Positions 28,057 through 36,471 of a stretch of DNA of 64,000 nt are shown piece by piece. Positions within the stretch are counted from its first letter, which is position 1. Each line of letters opens with the position of its first letter. A model generated the notes under the pieces. The model worked only from the letters and a program-made list of their open reading frames with translations, did no database searches and had not been told where the DNA came from. This DNA is from Halodesulfovibrio marinisediminis DSM 17456 (GTDB lineage Bacteria > Desulfobacterota > Desulfovibrionia > Desulfovibrionales > Desulfovibrionaceae), in contig NZ_FSRG01000006.1 of NCBI RefSeq assembly GCF_900129975.1, positions 310,001-374,000 of the forward strand. Reading direction: 5' to 3'. Made by a program: the position numbers and the translations under genes.

Positions 28057-29616
28057 ATGAGCCAGACAAAAACAATTAATGCTGCTACACAACGTGCATG
28101 CAGCGAATCTTCCGTCAGCAGAATTTGTACAACCTGCTTTTTCGGAACACTCTCTCTTACTCTTGCCACCTGCTTACCGCTTCTTGCCTACCCTACTGAA
28201 GGCGAGAGAGTCATTAACGCTCTATTCACGTTTATTACCGTACAGACTGGCTGGCTCTACATGCTGGCAGGCCTTGGTTCTTTCGCCCTTATCCTATGGT
28301 TCGCCTTCGGACCACTTGCTCACAAACGTCTTGGTGATACTGTGGAATATTCCACTTTTGCGTGGGTGGGTATGCTCTTTTGTGCAGGCGTTGGGGCAGG
28401 CATTATGTTCGGGGGGGCAATCGACTGGGCATACTACCTTGCTTATCCGCTGGGAGGTGCTCCTGCAGGATCACGCGAGGCCGCAGAATGGAGTACCGCC
28501 TACGGCATGTTCCACTGGGGACCTACCTGCTGGGCAATCTATGCAACACTGGCTGTACCTATCGGATACAGCTACTACGTGAAGAAAATTCCCGTCCTGA
28601 ATATCTCGCAAGCCTGCACCGGCCTGCTCGGAGACCATGTGAACAACTGGCCGGGAAAGGTGATTGATATTCTCTTTATGGCAGGCCTGATCGCAGGTTC
28701 CGCAACCGCGCTCGGGTTGGGCATTCCTATTGTTACTGCCGGAGTTGTTGCGGTCACCGGAGTATCCCACTCTTTCACCCTTGAGATCATGGTTCTCATC
28801 GGTGTTTCACTTATTTTTTCAGCCACCTCGTATCTTGGTCTGAAGAAAGGCCTAAGCAGACTTTCCGAATTCAACGTATACCTCGCCCTCGGTCTGCTTC
28901 TGTTTGTATTCATTACAGGGCCAACACTGTTTCTTACTGAAATGACGTTATCTTCTCTCGGTCTGCTTATTTCCGAATTTGTACGGATGGCAACATGGAT
29001 GAATCCAGCCAAAGGTTCAGGCTTTACGCAGGATTGGACTGTTTTCTACTATGCATGGTTTGTTGCCTATGCTCCGTTCATGAGCCTTTTCATTGCAAAG
29101 ATTTCTCGCGGACGCACCGTACGTCAGGTGGTTCTCGGTCCAGTCCTAATTGCTTCCCTTGGCTGCGGCTGTTTCTATCTGGTCTTCGGCAACTTCGGCC
29201 TGCACCTTCAACTCACAAATCAACTTGATGTAGTGGAAATGGTTAAAAGCGTAAAAGGCGCCACCGTAATTATGCAAATTGCAGATTTCCTGCCTATGGC
29301 ACCACTCTATAAGCTTATTTTCGCTACGGTAACAGCTATCTCCATGGCAACAACCTTTGATGCTGTATCTTTTGCACTGGCCGCAACAACTACAAAAGAA
29401 CTGACACCGGACGAAGAACCTGCTCGCTGGAATCGCTTATTCTGGGCACTTTCTTTGGGACTTGTTCCTGCAGGCATATTACTTATCAACGGCCCTCTTT
29501 CCGTGCTGCAAACAGCATCCATTGTTGTGGGCTTACCGGTTCTTGGAGTCGTGTGGGTTGGCGTTATTTCTTTCTTTAAAGAATATCAACGTACCGGCTG
29601 GATAGATCCTCGATAA
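28057..29616 (+). CDS. BCCT-family transporter (quaternary amine or betaine type)
   Basis: The 519-residue protein starts at ATG 28057 behind AGAGGAGG; an upstream in-frame start at 27958 lies inside yqeC. It has about twelve membrane helices. BCCT signatures are visible: GVGAGIMFGGAIDWAYY (about 115) and the WTVFYYAWFVAYAPF...FIAKISRGRTVRQ segment (about 325-355). BCCT carriers move betaine, carnitine, choline and similar quaternary compounds, or substrates such as taurine. The canonical Trp-rich motif is partly Tyr/Phe here, so specificity may be unusual. Its place inside a molybdenum hydroxylase operon hints that the hydroxylated substrate carries a quaternary nitrogen. Confidence 0.9.
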   Translation: MSQTKTINAATQRACSESSVSRICTTCFFGTLSLTLATCLPLLAYPTEGERVINALFTFITVQTGWLYMLAGLGSFALILWFAFGPLAHKRLGDTVEYSTFAWVGMLFCAGVGAGIMFGGAIDWAYYLAYPLGGAPAGSREAAEWSTAYGMFHWGPTCWAIYATLAVPIGYSYYVKKIPVLNISQACTGLLGDHVNNWPGKVIDILFMAGLIAGSATALGLGIPIVTAGVVAVTGVSHSFTLEIMVLIGVSLIFSATSYLGLKKGLSRLSEFNVYLALGLLLFVFITGPTLFLTEMTLSSLGLLISEFVRMATWMNPAKGSGFTQDWTVFYYAWFVAYAPFMSLFIAKISRGRTVRQVVLGPVLIASLGCGCFYLVFGNFGLHLQLTNQLDVVEMVKSVKGATVIMQIADFLPMAPLYKLIFATVTAISMATTFDAVSFALAATTTKELTPDEEPARWNRLFWALSLGLVPAGILLINGPLSVLQTASIVVGLPVLGVVWVGVISFFKEYQRTGWIDPR

Positions 29617-29666
29617 AAAAACGTGCAGGAAGGCAATTTCCTGACATACGACAAAAGAGAATCAAT

Positions 29667-30692
29667 ATGAAAACAATCCATGTAACTAAAGCAGTCGGCA
29701 CGGTTCTATGCCATGACATCACCCGCATTGTTCCTGATGAAAGCAAAGGCGCGGCCTTTCGCAGGGGCCATGTTATTACTGAAGAAGATATTCCTGCTTT
29801 GCTGGATATCGGTAAAGAACATCTTTATGTATTTGATCCAGAAGACGGATATATTCACGAAGATGATGCAGCATCACGTATTGCTCACTCAGCTGCGGGG
29901 ACAGGCATTAAGCTGACGGCACCGGTTGAGGGTAAAATCACATTCCGTGCTGCATACGACGGGCTGGTGGATATTGATACTAACCTGCTCCTTGAACTCA
30001 ACTCCCTGCCGGATGTCGTTTTCAGCACGATACACACCAACCAGCTTGTAAAAAAAGGCAGAGGTATTGCCGGAACCAGAGTTATTCCGCTTGTCGTACA
30101 GGATGAACTTATCAAGAAAGCTGAAGCGATTCTTGAAACTCAAAAACCACTCATTCAAATACGCCCTCTTGCTCCGCGCAAGGTAGGCTTAATTATTACA
30201 GGAAGCGAAGTTTACAACGGACGCATCGAAGACAAATTCGGCCCTGTTATTCATGAAAAATTCAAGGAATACGGAAGTACTATTATCGGACAACGCCTTG
30301 TGTCCGATTCTCAGGAAATGACCGTAAAGGCCATTCATGACTTTGTGCAAGAAGGGGCAGATTTTATTGTTCTTACAGGTGGCATGTCTGTAGACCCTGA
30401 CGATCAAACTCCTGCGTCCATAAGGGCTTCCGGCGCTGAAGTCACCACCTATGGTGCTCCGACCTTCCCAGGTGCTATGTTCATGCTCGCACATCTTGGT
30501 GATATCCCCGTCATTGGACTTCCCGGATGCGTCATGTACTACAAGGCAAGCATTTTTGACCTCATCGTACCGCGCATCCTTGCAGGGCTTAACGTGACCC
30601 GTGATGACATTGTCGCCTTAAGTCACGGAGGCTACTGTGAGGCCTGTCCAGAATGTCGTTACCCTGTGTGCGGATTCGGAAAAGGGGCATAG
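29667..30692 (+). CDS. molybdopterin-binding protein (MoeA/MogA-like domain)
   Basis: This 341-residue protein has a C-terminal MoCF_biosynth domain (VGLIITGSEVYNGRIEDKFGP about 171-191; VLTGGMSVDPDDQTPAS about 235-251; PVIGLPGCVMYYK about 288-300). The N-terminal part (VGTVLCHDITRIVPDE, FRRGHVITEEDI) resembles MoeA domain entries. The last residues are cysteine-rich (CEACPECRYPVCGFGKG), possibly a metal site. Genes of this type accompany selenium-dependent molybdenum hydroxylases and probably act in cofactor insertion. The following XdhC gene begins 2 bp after its stop. Confidence 0.87.
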   Translation: MKTIHVTKAVGTVLCHDITRIVPDESKGAAFRRGHVITEEDIPALLDIGKEHLYVFDPEDGYIHEDDAASRIAHSAAGTGIKLTAPVEGKITFRAAYDGLVDIDTNLLLELNSLPDVVFSTIHTNQLVKKGRGIAGTRVIPLVVQDELIKKAEAILETQKPLIQIRPLAPRKVGLIITGSEVYNGRIEDKFGPVIHEKFKEYGSTIIGQRLVSDSQEMTVKAIHDFVQEGADFIVLTGGMSVDPDDQTPASIRASGAEVTTYGAPTFPGAMFMLAHLGDIPVIGLPGCVMYYKASIFDLIVPRILAGLNVTRDDIVALSHGGYCEACPECRYPVCGFGKGA

Positions 30693-30693
30693 C

Positions 30694-31713
30694 GTGCAGC
30701 ATCTTTTTCAATCTATCATCAACTCGCTTGAACTGGGATCTCCCGTAGTCCGTGCTTCCATAATGCACAGTACCGGTTCTACCCCACGATCATCTGGTGC
30801 AATGATGATTATTCATTCAAAAGGGACTACCCAAGGCACGATCGGCGGCGGACTTGTTGAAAAACAAGTAACTGACCATGCACCTGCTATTTATAATTCC
30901 CAAAAATCAACCGTAATAGACTTTGACCTCACCAATACAGATGCTGCTAGCGCCGGAATGATCTGCGGAGGTAAGCTTTCAGTATTTATGGACTATCTTG
31001 AGCCTACAGCACATAACATCACGCTGTTTACAAATGCCCTACACCTCTATAACTCTGGTAGAAATTTTTCCTTCACAACAGAACGCAATGCGCAAGGAGA
31101 AGTTCTTTCACGTGACGTTAGTCCCCGATTAAACTCAGCCTGTTCAAAACAGAACATGCAGCAGTCCCCACCGCAACACGTGATACAACGGCCTGCATCA
31201 ACTTTCTTAACAGAGTCGATTGTTGCTCCAACAACTCTCCACTTTATCGGAGCAGGACATGTTGCACAGGCAACTGCACGTATTGCAGCGCTTTCCGGAT
31301 TTACCGTAAAAGTCACAGACGACAGAAAAGAATTTGCAAACAGCGAACGCTTTCCTGATGCGAGTGAAATACATGTACTTCCTTCATTAAGCCAGAATCT
31401 CCCCATCGATCCAAACACATCCGATTACCTCATCATTATGACTCGCGGACATTTGCATGATAAAGACGTGCTCGCGCAAGCATTGTCATGCTCTAGTCCG
31501 TACATAGGAATGATCGGAAGCAAAAAGAAACGCGCTGCAACCTACGCGGCCCTTATGAAAAAAGGATTTTCAAAAGAAGCACTCGAACGAGTTCATTGTC
31601 CAATTGGAGTCTCCATCAGTGCTGAAACTCCGGAAGAAATAGCCATTAGCATCCTTGCAGAGGTGATTGCACACAAAGCTGAGAAAGCTCGTGAAATTTC
31701 TGGACGTACCTAA
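30694..31713 (+). CDS. XdhC-family molybdenum hydroxylase maturation factor
   Basis: This 339-residue protein starts at GTG 30694 with AAAGGGG at 30681-30687; a start at 30637 would lie inside the previous gene. The N-terminal XdhC/CoxI domain contains GSTPRSSGAMMII and GTIGGGLVEKQV. The C-terminal Rossmann domain contains LHFIGAGHVAQATARIA, then YLIIMTRGHLHD, YIGMIGSKKKR and HCPIGVSISAETPEEIAISILAEVI. XdhC proteins bind the cofactor, assist its sulfuration or selenation, and insert it into the apoenzyme. It is the last gene of the operon. Confidence 0.9.
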   Translation: MQHLFQSIINSLELGSPVVRASIMHSTGSTPRSSGAMMIIHSKGTTQGTIGGGLVEKQVTDHAPAIYNSQKSTVIDFDLTNTDAASAGMICGGKLSVFMDYLEPTAHNITLFTNALHLYNSGRNFSFTTERNAQGEVLSRDVSPRLNSACSKQNMQQSPPQHVIQRPASTFLTESIVAPTTLHFIGAGHVAQATARIAALSGFTVKVTDDRKEFANSERFPDASEIHVLPSLSQNLPIDPNTSDYLIIMTRGHLHDKDVLAQALSCSSPYIGMIGSKKKRAATYAALMKKGFSKEALERVHCPIGVSISAETPEEIAISILAEVIAHKAEKAREISGRT

Positions 31714-31936
31714 TACTCGTATCTTGTCTTTCACCCGTACCTTTTATCCTCTATATAAAGACAGCATCCAACTTCTAGTAACAAATAAAAAATACTTTAA
31801 TATCAAACAGCAATAGCCAGCAAAGGGCATATTTACCGTCAAGAAAATTCAACCGTAAGCTTACCCTCAAAAGGCACATGTCAAAAACAAGGGACAGCAT
31901 GTTACGCGTAAAATCAAAAATTACCATAATGAGCTA

Positions 31937-31973
31937 AAAAAGCTCCATAGGTACCATGACCTGTGGAGCTTTT
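31937..31973 (+). terminator. terminator of the hydroxylase operon
   Basis: AAAAGCTCCA (31937-31946) pairs with TGGAGCTTTT (31964-31973); the arms carry A and T runs on both outer sides, so it can work in both directions. The 220 bp between the operon end and this hairpin contain no gene. Confidence 0.8.
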
Positions 31974-32103
31974 CTGTATCTTTTGAAAAAGGAAATCTGT
32001 AATTCAAAAGTGTCTACGAAACTAGGGGCGATTCAGATTGATCCTGCTACAAACTTGTGGACATATAATTAAGCCATTATCCTGAATTAAAGAGGAGATG
32101 GAG

Positions 32104-32409
32104 ATGAGTATCCGAAAGCGTAGATCATATGATGACGAGTTCAAAAAGAATGCTGTTCTGCTCTGTGATGAACAAGGCCGAACTGTCGCAGGTGTAGCAG
32201 AGAGTTTGGGGATTCCTAAGGATCTACTCTATCGTTGGCGTAGGGAGCTGACAGCACATAAATAAATCGCATTTTCAGATCGTGGAAAAGAGGCTTTATC
32301 AGAAGAACAACGAGAGATAAAAGAGCTTCGAAAAAGGCTCCAAGATGCTGAAATGGAGCGTGATATTTTAAAAAAAGCTTTGGGCATCTTCAGCAGAGCA
32401 TCGAAATGA
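32104..32409 (+). pseudogene. IS3-family OrfA with internal stop codon
   Basis: The reading frame is that of an HTH_Tnp_1 protein (RRSYDDEFKKNAVLLCDEQG, GIPKDLLYRWRREL), but codon 54 is TAA (32263-32265). The frame continues afterwards as the expected coiled-coil end (EQREIKELRKRLQDAEMERD). The A7G run at 32370-32377 is a typical -1 frameshift site leading into orfB. Without read-through the OrfAB transposase cannot form. Confidence 0.85.
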
Positions 32410-33287
32410 GATTCAAGTTCGTGAAGTCAAACCGCTCTACGTTTCCGATGAAGAAGATGTGCCAGACCCTACAAATTTCCATGAGCGGATATTATGCGTG
32501 GCGTAAGCGTCCAGAGTCGCATCGACAACGAGAGAATATACTACTTCGCAAGCGGATTTTAGCAATATACAACGAACACAATGGGATGATCGGAAGCCCT
32601 ATGCTCACTTCTGAATTGCGTGACGAGCCATTATTCCAGAGTGTTAGCCAATCTCGTGTTGCCAGGCACATGCGAGCGTTGGAACTGCGTTGTAAGTATG
32701 CAAAGAAATTTGTCCCTACAACAGATTCTGCACATACTGAGCCTGTTGCTCCTAATCTGCTCGATCGTAATTTTACTACGTCAGCTCCCAATATGGCTTG
32801 GGTCACAGATATTACGCACATCAAGGTTGGACGAAAGTGGCATTATCTAACCGTGTTCATCGACCTGTATTCCCGAATGGTTGTTGGGTGGGATTTAAGT
32901 AATTCGTTAGAACGGCATTCCGTTATCCATGCTTTAAAGAAGGCTGTGGCACGACGAAAACCATCTTCCGGTCTTCTTATCCACAGTGACCGAGGCGTAC
33001 AGTATGCAAGCAAGGATTTCCGCAGGTGCTTGAAAAAGCGCGGCTACATTCAGAGCATGAGCCGGAAAGGGAACTGCTGGGACAACGCAGTAGCAGAGTC
33101 TTTTTTTCACACAATCAAAAATCAACTGATCCGTCACAGAAAATTTAAAACCAAGTATGAAGCCGAATTGGCTTCATTTAACTATATCGAGGCGTACTGC
33201 AATCGAAGGCGGCGACATTCGAGCAATGGCTGGCTTTCCCCAGCTTCCTTTGAGTATCGTAATGAACAGTATGACCTTATGGCTTAA
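32406..33287 (+). CDS. IS3-family transposase OrfB (integrase core intact)
   Basis: This 293-residue protein has an HTH_21 region (MIGSPMLTSELRDE) and the rve integrase core. All three catalytic residues are present: D in WVTDITHIKVG, D in LIHSDRGVQYAS and E in DNAVAESFFHTIKNQL. The end NRRRRHSSNGWLSPASFE is typical. OrfA is interrupted, so activity in cis is doubtful. No frameshift is seen in OrfB, suggesting that the insertion is recent compared with the copy at 14.7 kb. Confidence 0.92.
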   Translation: MRFKFVKSNRSTFPMKKMCQTLQISMSGYYAWRKRPESHRQRENILLRKRILAIYNEHNGMIGSPMLTSELRDEPLFQSVSQSRVARHMRALELRCKYAKKFVPTTDSAHTEPVAPNLLDRNFTTSAPNMAWVTDITHIKVGRKWHYLTVFIDLYSRMVVGWDLSNSLERHSVIHALKKAVARRKPSSGLLIHSDRGVQYASKDFRRCLKKRGYIQSMSRKGNCWDNAVAESFFHTIKNQLIRHRKFKTKYEAELASFNYIEAYCNRRRRHSSNGWLSPASFEYRNEQYDLMA

Positions 33288-33319
33288 CTTGGTGTCCACA
33301 TTTTTGTTGTAGGATCAAA

Positions 33320-33892
33320 TCATTCTATATGTCGAATATGAGCCCACAGCGACCAGGCTTCAACAGGGGAATTTGGAATGAGCTTGAGGAACAGGTACGC
33401 AACTGGGCACGTGTGGAGGACGTTATTGTTGTGACTGGTGGAATTCTCAACGGGAGTCAGTACATTGGTAAAAACAAGGTGTTAGTTCCAGATGCCTACT
33501 ACAAAATTATCTTCGCACCACACCGGAATAAGATGATCGCGTTCTTGTTGCCCAATAAGAAATCGTCTGCTCCGTTAACAGACTTTGTTGTGTCAGTAGA
33601 TCGCATTGAAGCTGTGACGGGGATCGACTTCTTTGCTGACATGAATGATGCCCCAGAAGCGATGTTAGAGGGAATGACGAGCACTGCGGCATGGAAGTGG
33701 GGGAACGGCAAACGTCGAAATGTAGCCAACACGAAGCGAACTGGTTCCAGTTCCTCGCATGACATCGTAAAACTATCCCGTTCGCACATCTGTCATGACA
33801 GCTCTTCAAGATACTACAGCCGTACAAAGCACTACACACCATACAATACGCTGCAAGAATGTTTGGATGCAGGAGGAAGACTTCCTAAGTAA
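33320..33892 (+). pseudogene. DNA/RNA non-specific endonuclease, C-terminal part only
   Basis: The frame starts immediately at the IS edge (SFYMSNMSPQRPGFNRGIW) and runs 190 codons to a TAA. It matches the second half of NUC1/EndA-type nucleases: the M-x-PQ...FN...W..LE..VR.WA segment carries the metal-ligand Asn, followed by VVTGGIL and VPDAYYKIIF, with a C-terminal YTPYNTLQECLDAGGRLPK. The N-terminal half with the DRGH catalytic histidine is absent from both sides of the IS. The nuclease is therefore dead. Confidence 0.8.
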
Positions 33893-33921
33893 GCCCCCCC
33901 CCTGTCAAAAAAATAGCCGAT
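33893..33921. repeat. short direct repeat, left copy (poly-C and GTCAAAAAAATAGCCGA)
   Basis: A run of nine C is followed by TGTCAAAAAAATAGCCGA. A similar string (CCCCCCGTAAAAAATAGCCGA) occurs at 35367-35388. Together they flank the esterase gene. Confidence 0.5.
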
Positions 33922-34240
33922 TCCTCCATCATCTGGCGCGGCATACAGAATATCGTGATTATCTCATTAAAATCATTACTGATCACAACTTGGTTTAATT
34001 TTTCCAAATATATCGAGCGTGACAAAAGACGCTTTCCTCAAAAAAACACTGTGAAACATGGTGAAGAAGAGAGTCGGACGACTAAAAGTGAGAATTCGCG
34101 GGAAACGATGTTAATGCGACTCTTGATTTATTAAATGAATACAGTAGGCTGGTTTAGGCGGATTCTAAATAACGAGGTGGCCAACTCTCTTCACCTTAGT
34201 TGAATATTAGGAGTCTTGGACTAACAAGGAAGGAGAAGTC
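33922..34240. other. intergenic region before the esterase
   Basis: No gene is recognisable. A short open frame ending at 33998 (…YRDYLIKIITDHNLV) overlaps the nuclease remnant in another frame and is not convincing. A good ribosome site (AAGGAAGGAG) lies just before the esterase ATG. Confidence 0.4.
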
Positions 34241-35278
34241 ATGAATGCAAAAATAATTAAACGTTGCGTCATCATTGTGTTGTGTATTGCTTTTGCGAAC
34301 TATGCCTCTGCAAAAGAAACGAAAACACTATTTGTGCATATCCCAACCACTGTTTCGGAGCAATCACAGGCAATCCTTCGGACGCTTCAAGACCCGAGTC
34401 TCAAGCCAGCCTGTCCGGATGTCGACGACTTCAAAGCATGGAAGGCTCTTCAGGAAAAGCATGAAGCTTTTGCTCTCGAAAGGCAAAAACCAATAGTAGA
34501 AGCCTTGCGACCAGACGTCAGAAAAATAGAGTTAGGAGGAGTGCCGGTTCTGGACGTAAGACCAAGAGACTGGAAAAACAATAACAAAACAGTTGTTTAC
34601 ACTCATGGAGGAGCATATACTTTCTTTAGCGCCGAATCCACGCTTATCTGTGCAGCCTTACTAGCTGACGCCACTGGTTTAAGGGTACTCTCTGTCGACT
34701 ACACTCTGGCACCCAATGCCAAATGGCAACAGATAACGGATCAGGTTGTCAGCGTTTTTAAAGCGTTACGTGAGCAAGGCTATGCTATGAAGGACATCGC
34801 CATCTTTGGAGATTCTGCAGGCGGCGGTCTTGCAGCAGGATCTGTGTTAAAGATGCGTGATCAAGGCATGGAAATGCCTGCTGCAGTCGTTCTCTGGTCC
34901 CCTTGGTCGGATATCACCGAGACAGGAGACAGCTATGCTACACTGAAACATGCCGACCCAGCTTACCTTTACGACAAGCACCTGAAAAAGGCTGCCGATG
35001 CTTATGCCAACCCAAAGGATCAGAAACATCCGTATGTATCACCAGTCTATGGCGATTATTCTAAGGGATTTCCCCCAACTCTGATCCAGGGTGGAACCAA
35101 GGAGATTTTTTTAAGCAATTTTATTCGGCATTATCAGGCGCTAGATACAGCTGGCCAGACAGTGAAGTTGGATCTTTACGAAGGAATGATCCACGTATTT
35201 CAAGCCGCATTATCGGGTTCTCCAGAATCTAAGAGAGCCTTGGCAAAGATCGATGCGTTTCTTAAGCAACATCTGTAA
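34241..35278 (+). CDS. secreted alpha/beta-hydrolase (HSL-type esterase)
   Basis: This 345-residue protein has an N-terminal signal peptide (CVIIVLCIAFANYASA, cleavage near residue 24). The oxyanion motif is THGGAYTFF (about 121) and the nucleophile motif is FGDSAGGGLAAG (about 188). The histidine is in YEGMIHVFQ (about 313), and the acid is probably within GGTKEIFLSN (about 284), where relatives often have LSD. This is the hormone-sensitive-lipase-like esterase family, acting on short-chain esters, here in the periplasm. It lies between two copies of a short direct repeat in a scarred region, so it may have been acquired. Confidence 0.85.
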   Translation: MNAKIIKRCVIIVLCIAFANYASAKETKTLFVHIPTTVSEQSQAILRTLQDPSLKPACPDVDDFKAWKALQEKHEAFALERQKPIVEALRPDVRKIELGGVPVLDVRPRDWKNNNKTVVYTHGGAYTFFSAESTLICAALLADATGLRVLSVDYTLAPNAKWQQITDQVVSVFKALREQGYAMKDIAIFGDSAGGGLAAGSVLKMRDQGMEMPAAVVLWSPWSDITETGDSYATLKHADPAYLYDKHLKKAADAYANPKDQKHPYVSPVYGDYSKGFPPTLIQGGTKEIFLSNFIRHYQALDTAGQTVKLDLYEGMIHVFQAALSGSPESKRALAKIDAFLKQHL

Positions 35279-35366
35279 AAGATGTCTTTGGCGCGTCAAA
35301 TAATTTATTCTTTGACGAATAAGAAAATTTTTAAAATGTAATATAATATTAATAAGTTATATACAT

Positions 35367-35388
35367 GCCCCCCGTAAAAAATAGCCGA
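35367..35388. repeat. short direct repeat, right copy
   Basis: CCCCCCGTAAAAAATAGCCGA, related to 33893-33921. Further poly-C and poly-G tracts lie at about 35424-35431 and 35506-35514. The remaining DNA up to 35596 shows no gene. Confidence 0.5.
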
Positions 35389-35596
35389 CCAGTGCACGAG
35401 CACTGAAGCCGGATAAAATTTCGGCCCCCCCTTTTTTTGAAATAGGTAGATTTAGCTTGTTGTGTGTGTACTTATTGAAGGGGAAGGTGAAAATTTTTCA
35501 GATAGTTGGGGGGGCTGTATTGTCCTGATTTCTCAGCACTTAAAACTGCAATGAGTTGACACATAGTTGACCCCAAGCCCATTTCGCAGAAAAACA

Positions 35597-35629
35597 AAAA
35601 ACCCGACAAGCTGTTAACTTGTCGGGTTT
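35597..35629 (-). terminator. terminator downstream of the tRNA-Arg fragment (minus strand)
   Basis: AAACCCGACAAG and CTTGTCGGGTTT form a 12-bp stem over a 7-nt loop. On the minus strand it is followed by TTTTGTTTTTC. It lies 13 bp past the CCA end of the tRNA fragment, so it is the original tRNA terminator. Confidence 0.8.
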
Positions 35630-35641
35630 ACTTGCGAAAAA

Positions 35642-35692
35642 TGGCGCGCCAGGAAAGATTCGAACTCTCGGCCGACGGCTTAGAAGGCCTTT
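35642..35692 (-). pseudogene. 3' half of tRNA-Arg(TCT), probable attachment-site remnant
   Basis: Read on the minus strand it gives the anticodon loop CTTCTAA (anticodon TCT), a variable region, the T arm GAGAG-TTCGAAT-CTTTC and the acceptor strand ending GGCGCGCCA. The D arm and the 5' acceptor strand are missing. Directly upstream on the same strand lies the tail of an integrase gene. A 3' tRNA fragment next to an integrase end is the classical scar of an element integrated into a tRNA gene. Confidence 0.8.
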
Positions 35693-35711
35693 GTTGGCGG
35701 TGGTGTAGCTG

Positions 35712-35849
35712 CTATAGTAGAATTTTGCTAACGTCCACATCGTAATCGATTTTTTTAATGGCTTCAGATAGGCACTGGAGAGAATATCCCTGTCCGTAGT
35801 TGGCTCCTTCAGTTCGTAATGCATGACCTGAAAAGCGGTCAACAAAATG
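35712..35849 (-). pseudogene. C-terminal remnant of a tyrosine-type integrase
   Basis: The last 45 codons read HFVDRFSGHALRTEGANYG, then QGYSLQCLSEAIKKIDYDVD. The GH...Y spacing, with Tyr before GQGYSL, is that of the box containing the nucleophile in phage-type site-specific recombinases, whose C-termini often end '…KIDYGVDLS'. The rest of the gene is gone, replaced by the 39-bp repeats. The stop lies 19 bp from the tRNA-Arg fragment, the usual position for an integrase gene beside its att core. Confidence 0.65.
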
Positions 35850-35891
35850 TGAAATATGCCCTTCACCCCCTACTCTGCCACTTTTGCCTAT

Positions 35892-35990
35892 CTCACTTGC
35901 CAAACTTGCCAATCACATTTCATTTCGAAACACACTTGCCAAACTTGCCAATCACATTTCATTTCGAAACACACTTGCCAATAGCTTGCC
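35892..35990. repeat. 39-bp tandem repeat, about 2.5 copies
   Basis: Two nearly identical units, 35892-35930 and 35931-35969, begin CACACTTGCCAAACTTGCCA and end TTTCATTTCGAAA; a third partial unit runs to about 35990. Each full unit contains two CTTGCCAA boxes. A period of 13 codons gives repetitive peptides in some frames, but no gene is implied. The A/G-rich stretch after the last box resembles 5945-5985. Confidence 0.85.
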
Positions 35991-36039
35991 AAAAAAGAAA
36001 AAGCACTTACGAACATAATCCATAAATGCCTTTATTTAC

Positions 36040-36115
<76 letters not shown>

Positions 36116-36471
36116 TTATGTGCGGTGTGATTTTTATCGCAACAGAATACCGAGGTCAAGCGAAATATCTTTATATTTGGAATGGATATACATCAATCAG
36201 GCATTCAACCTAAACCTGACATCGCCTGCCTGCTAAAGATAATTCAAGATCAACCATAGTACGAAGATAATTTAACGCCGTTGCAACGTTCGATGGAAGC
36301 AATACATATTCAAACCACAAACATAACCACCTTATAAAACCAGCAAAAACGTATTCACTTAATATAAAAAAGATTTTTTATGTAATAAAAATCTACTCTC
36401 TATCAAATAGACCAGGACAAACTGGACGTGGTATTCTTGCATCATCTTTATAAGATAAAGGAGATTATTTT
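36116..36471. other. intergenic region before the HU-like gene
   Basis: About 355 bp with no gene. An A/T-rich inverted repeat (AGATTTTT...AAAAATCT) lies at about 36370-36392. The gene's ribosome site AAGGAG lies at about 36458. Confidence 0.4.

Larger units (their letters stand above)
32039..33317 (+). mobile_element. IS3-family insertion sequence
   Basis: The ends are a 25-bp imperfect inverted repeat: TGATCCTGCTACAAACTTGT on the left, and TGATCCTACAACAAAAATGT reading inward from 33317. It carries orfA (with an internal stop) and an intact orfB. No clear target duplication was seen. The right end abuts the middle of a nuclease gene whose first half is missing, so the insertion was accompanied by loss of flanking DNA. 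Confidence 0.85.

Noticed and set aside
35540-35866. 108-codon frame running through the tRNA-Arg fragment
   Set aside because: Its end is simply the translation of the tRNA 3' half and terminator; the integrase tail is in a different frame.
35892-35990. CRISPR array
   Set aside because: The units are head-to-tail without unique spacers, and no cas gene is near.
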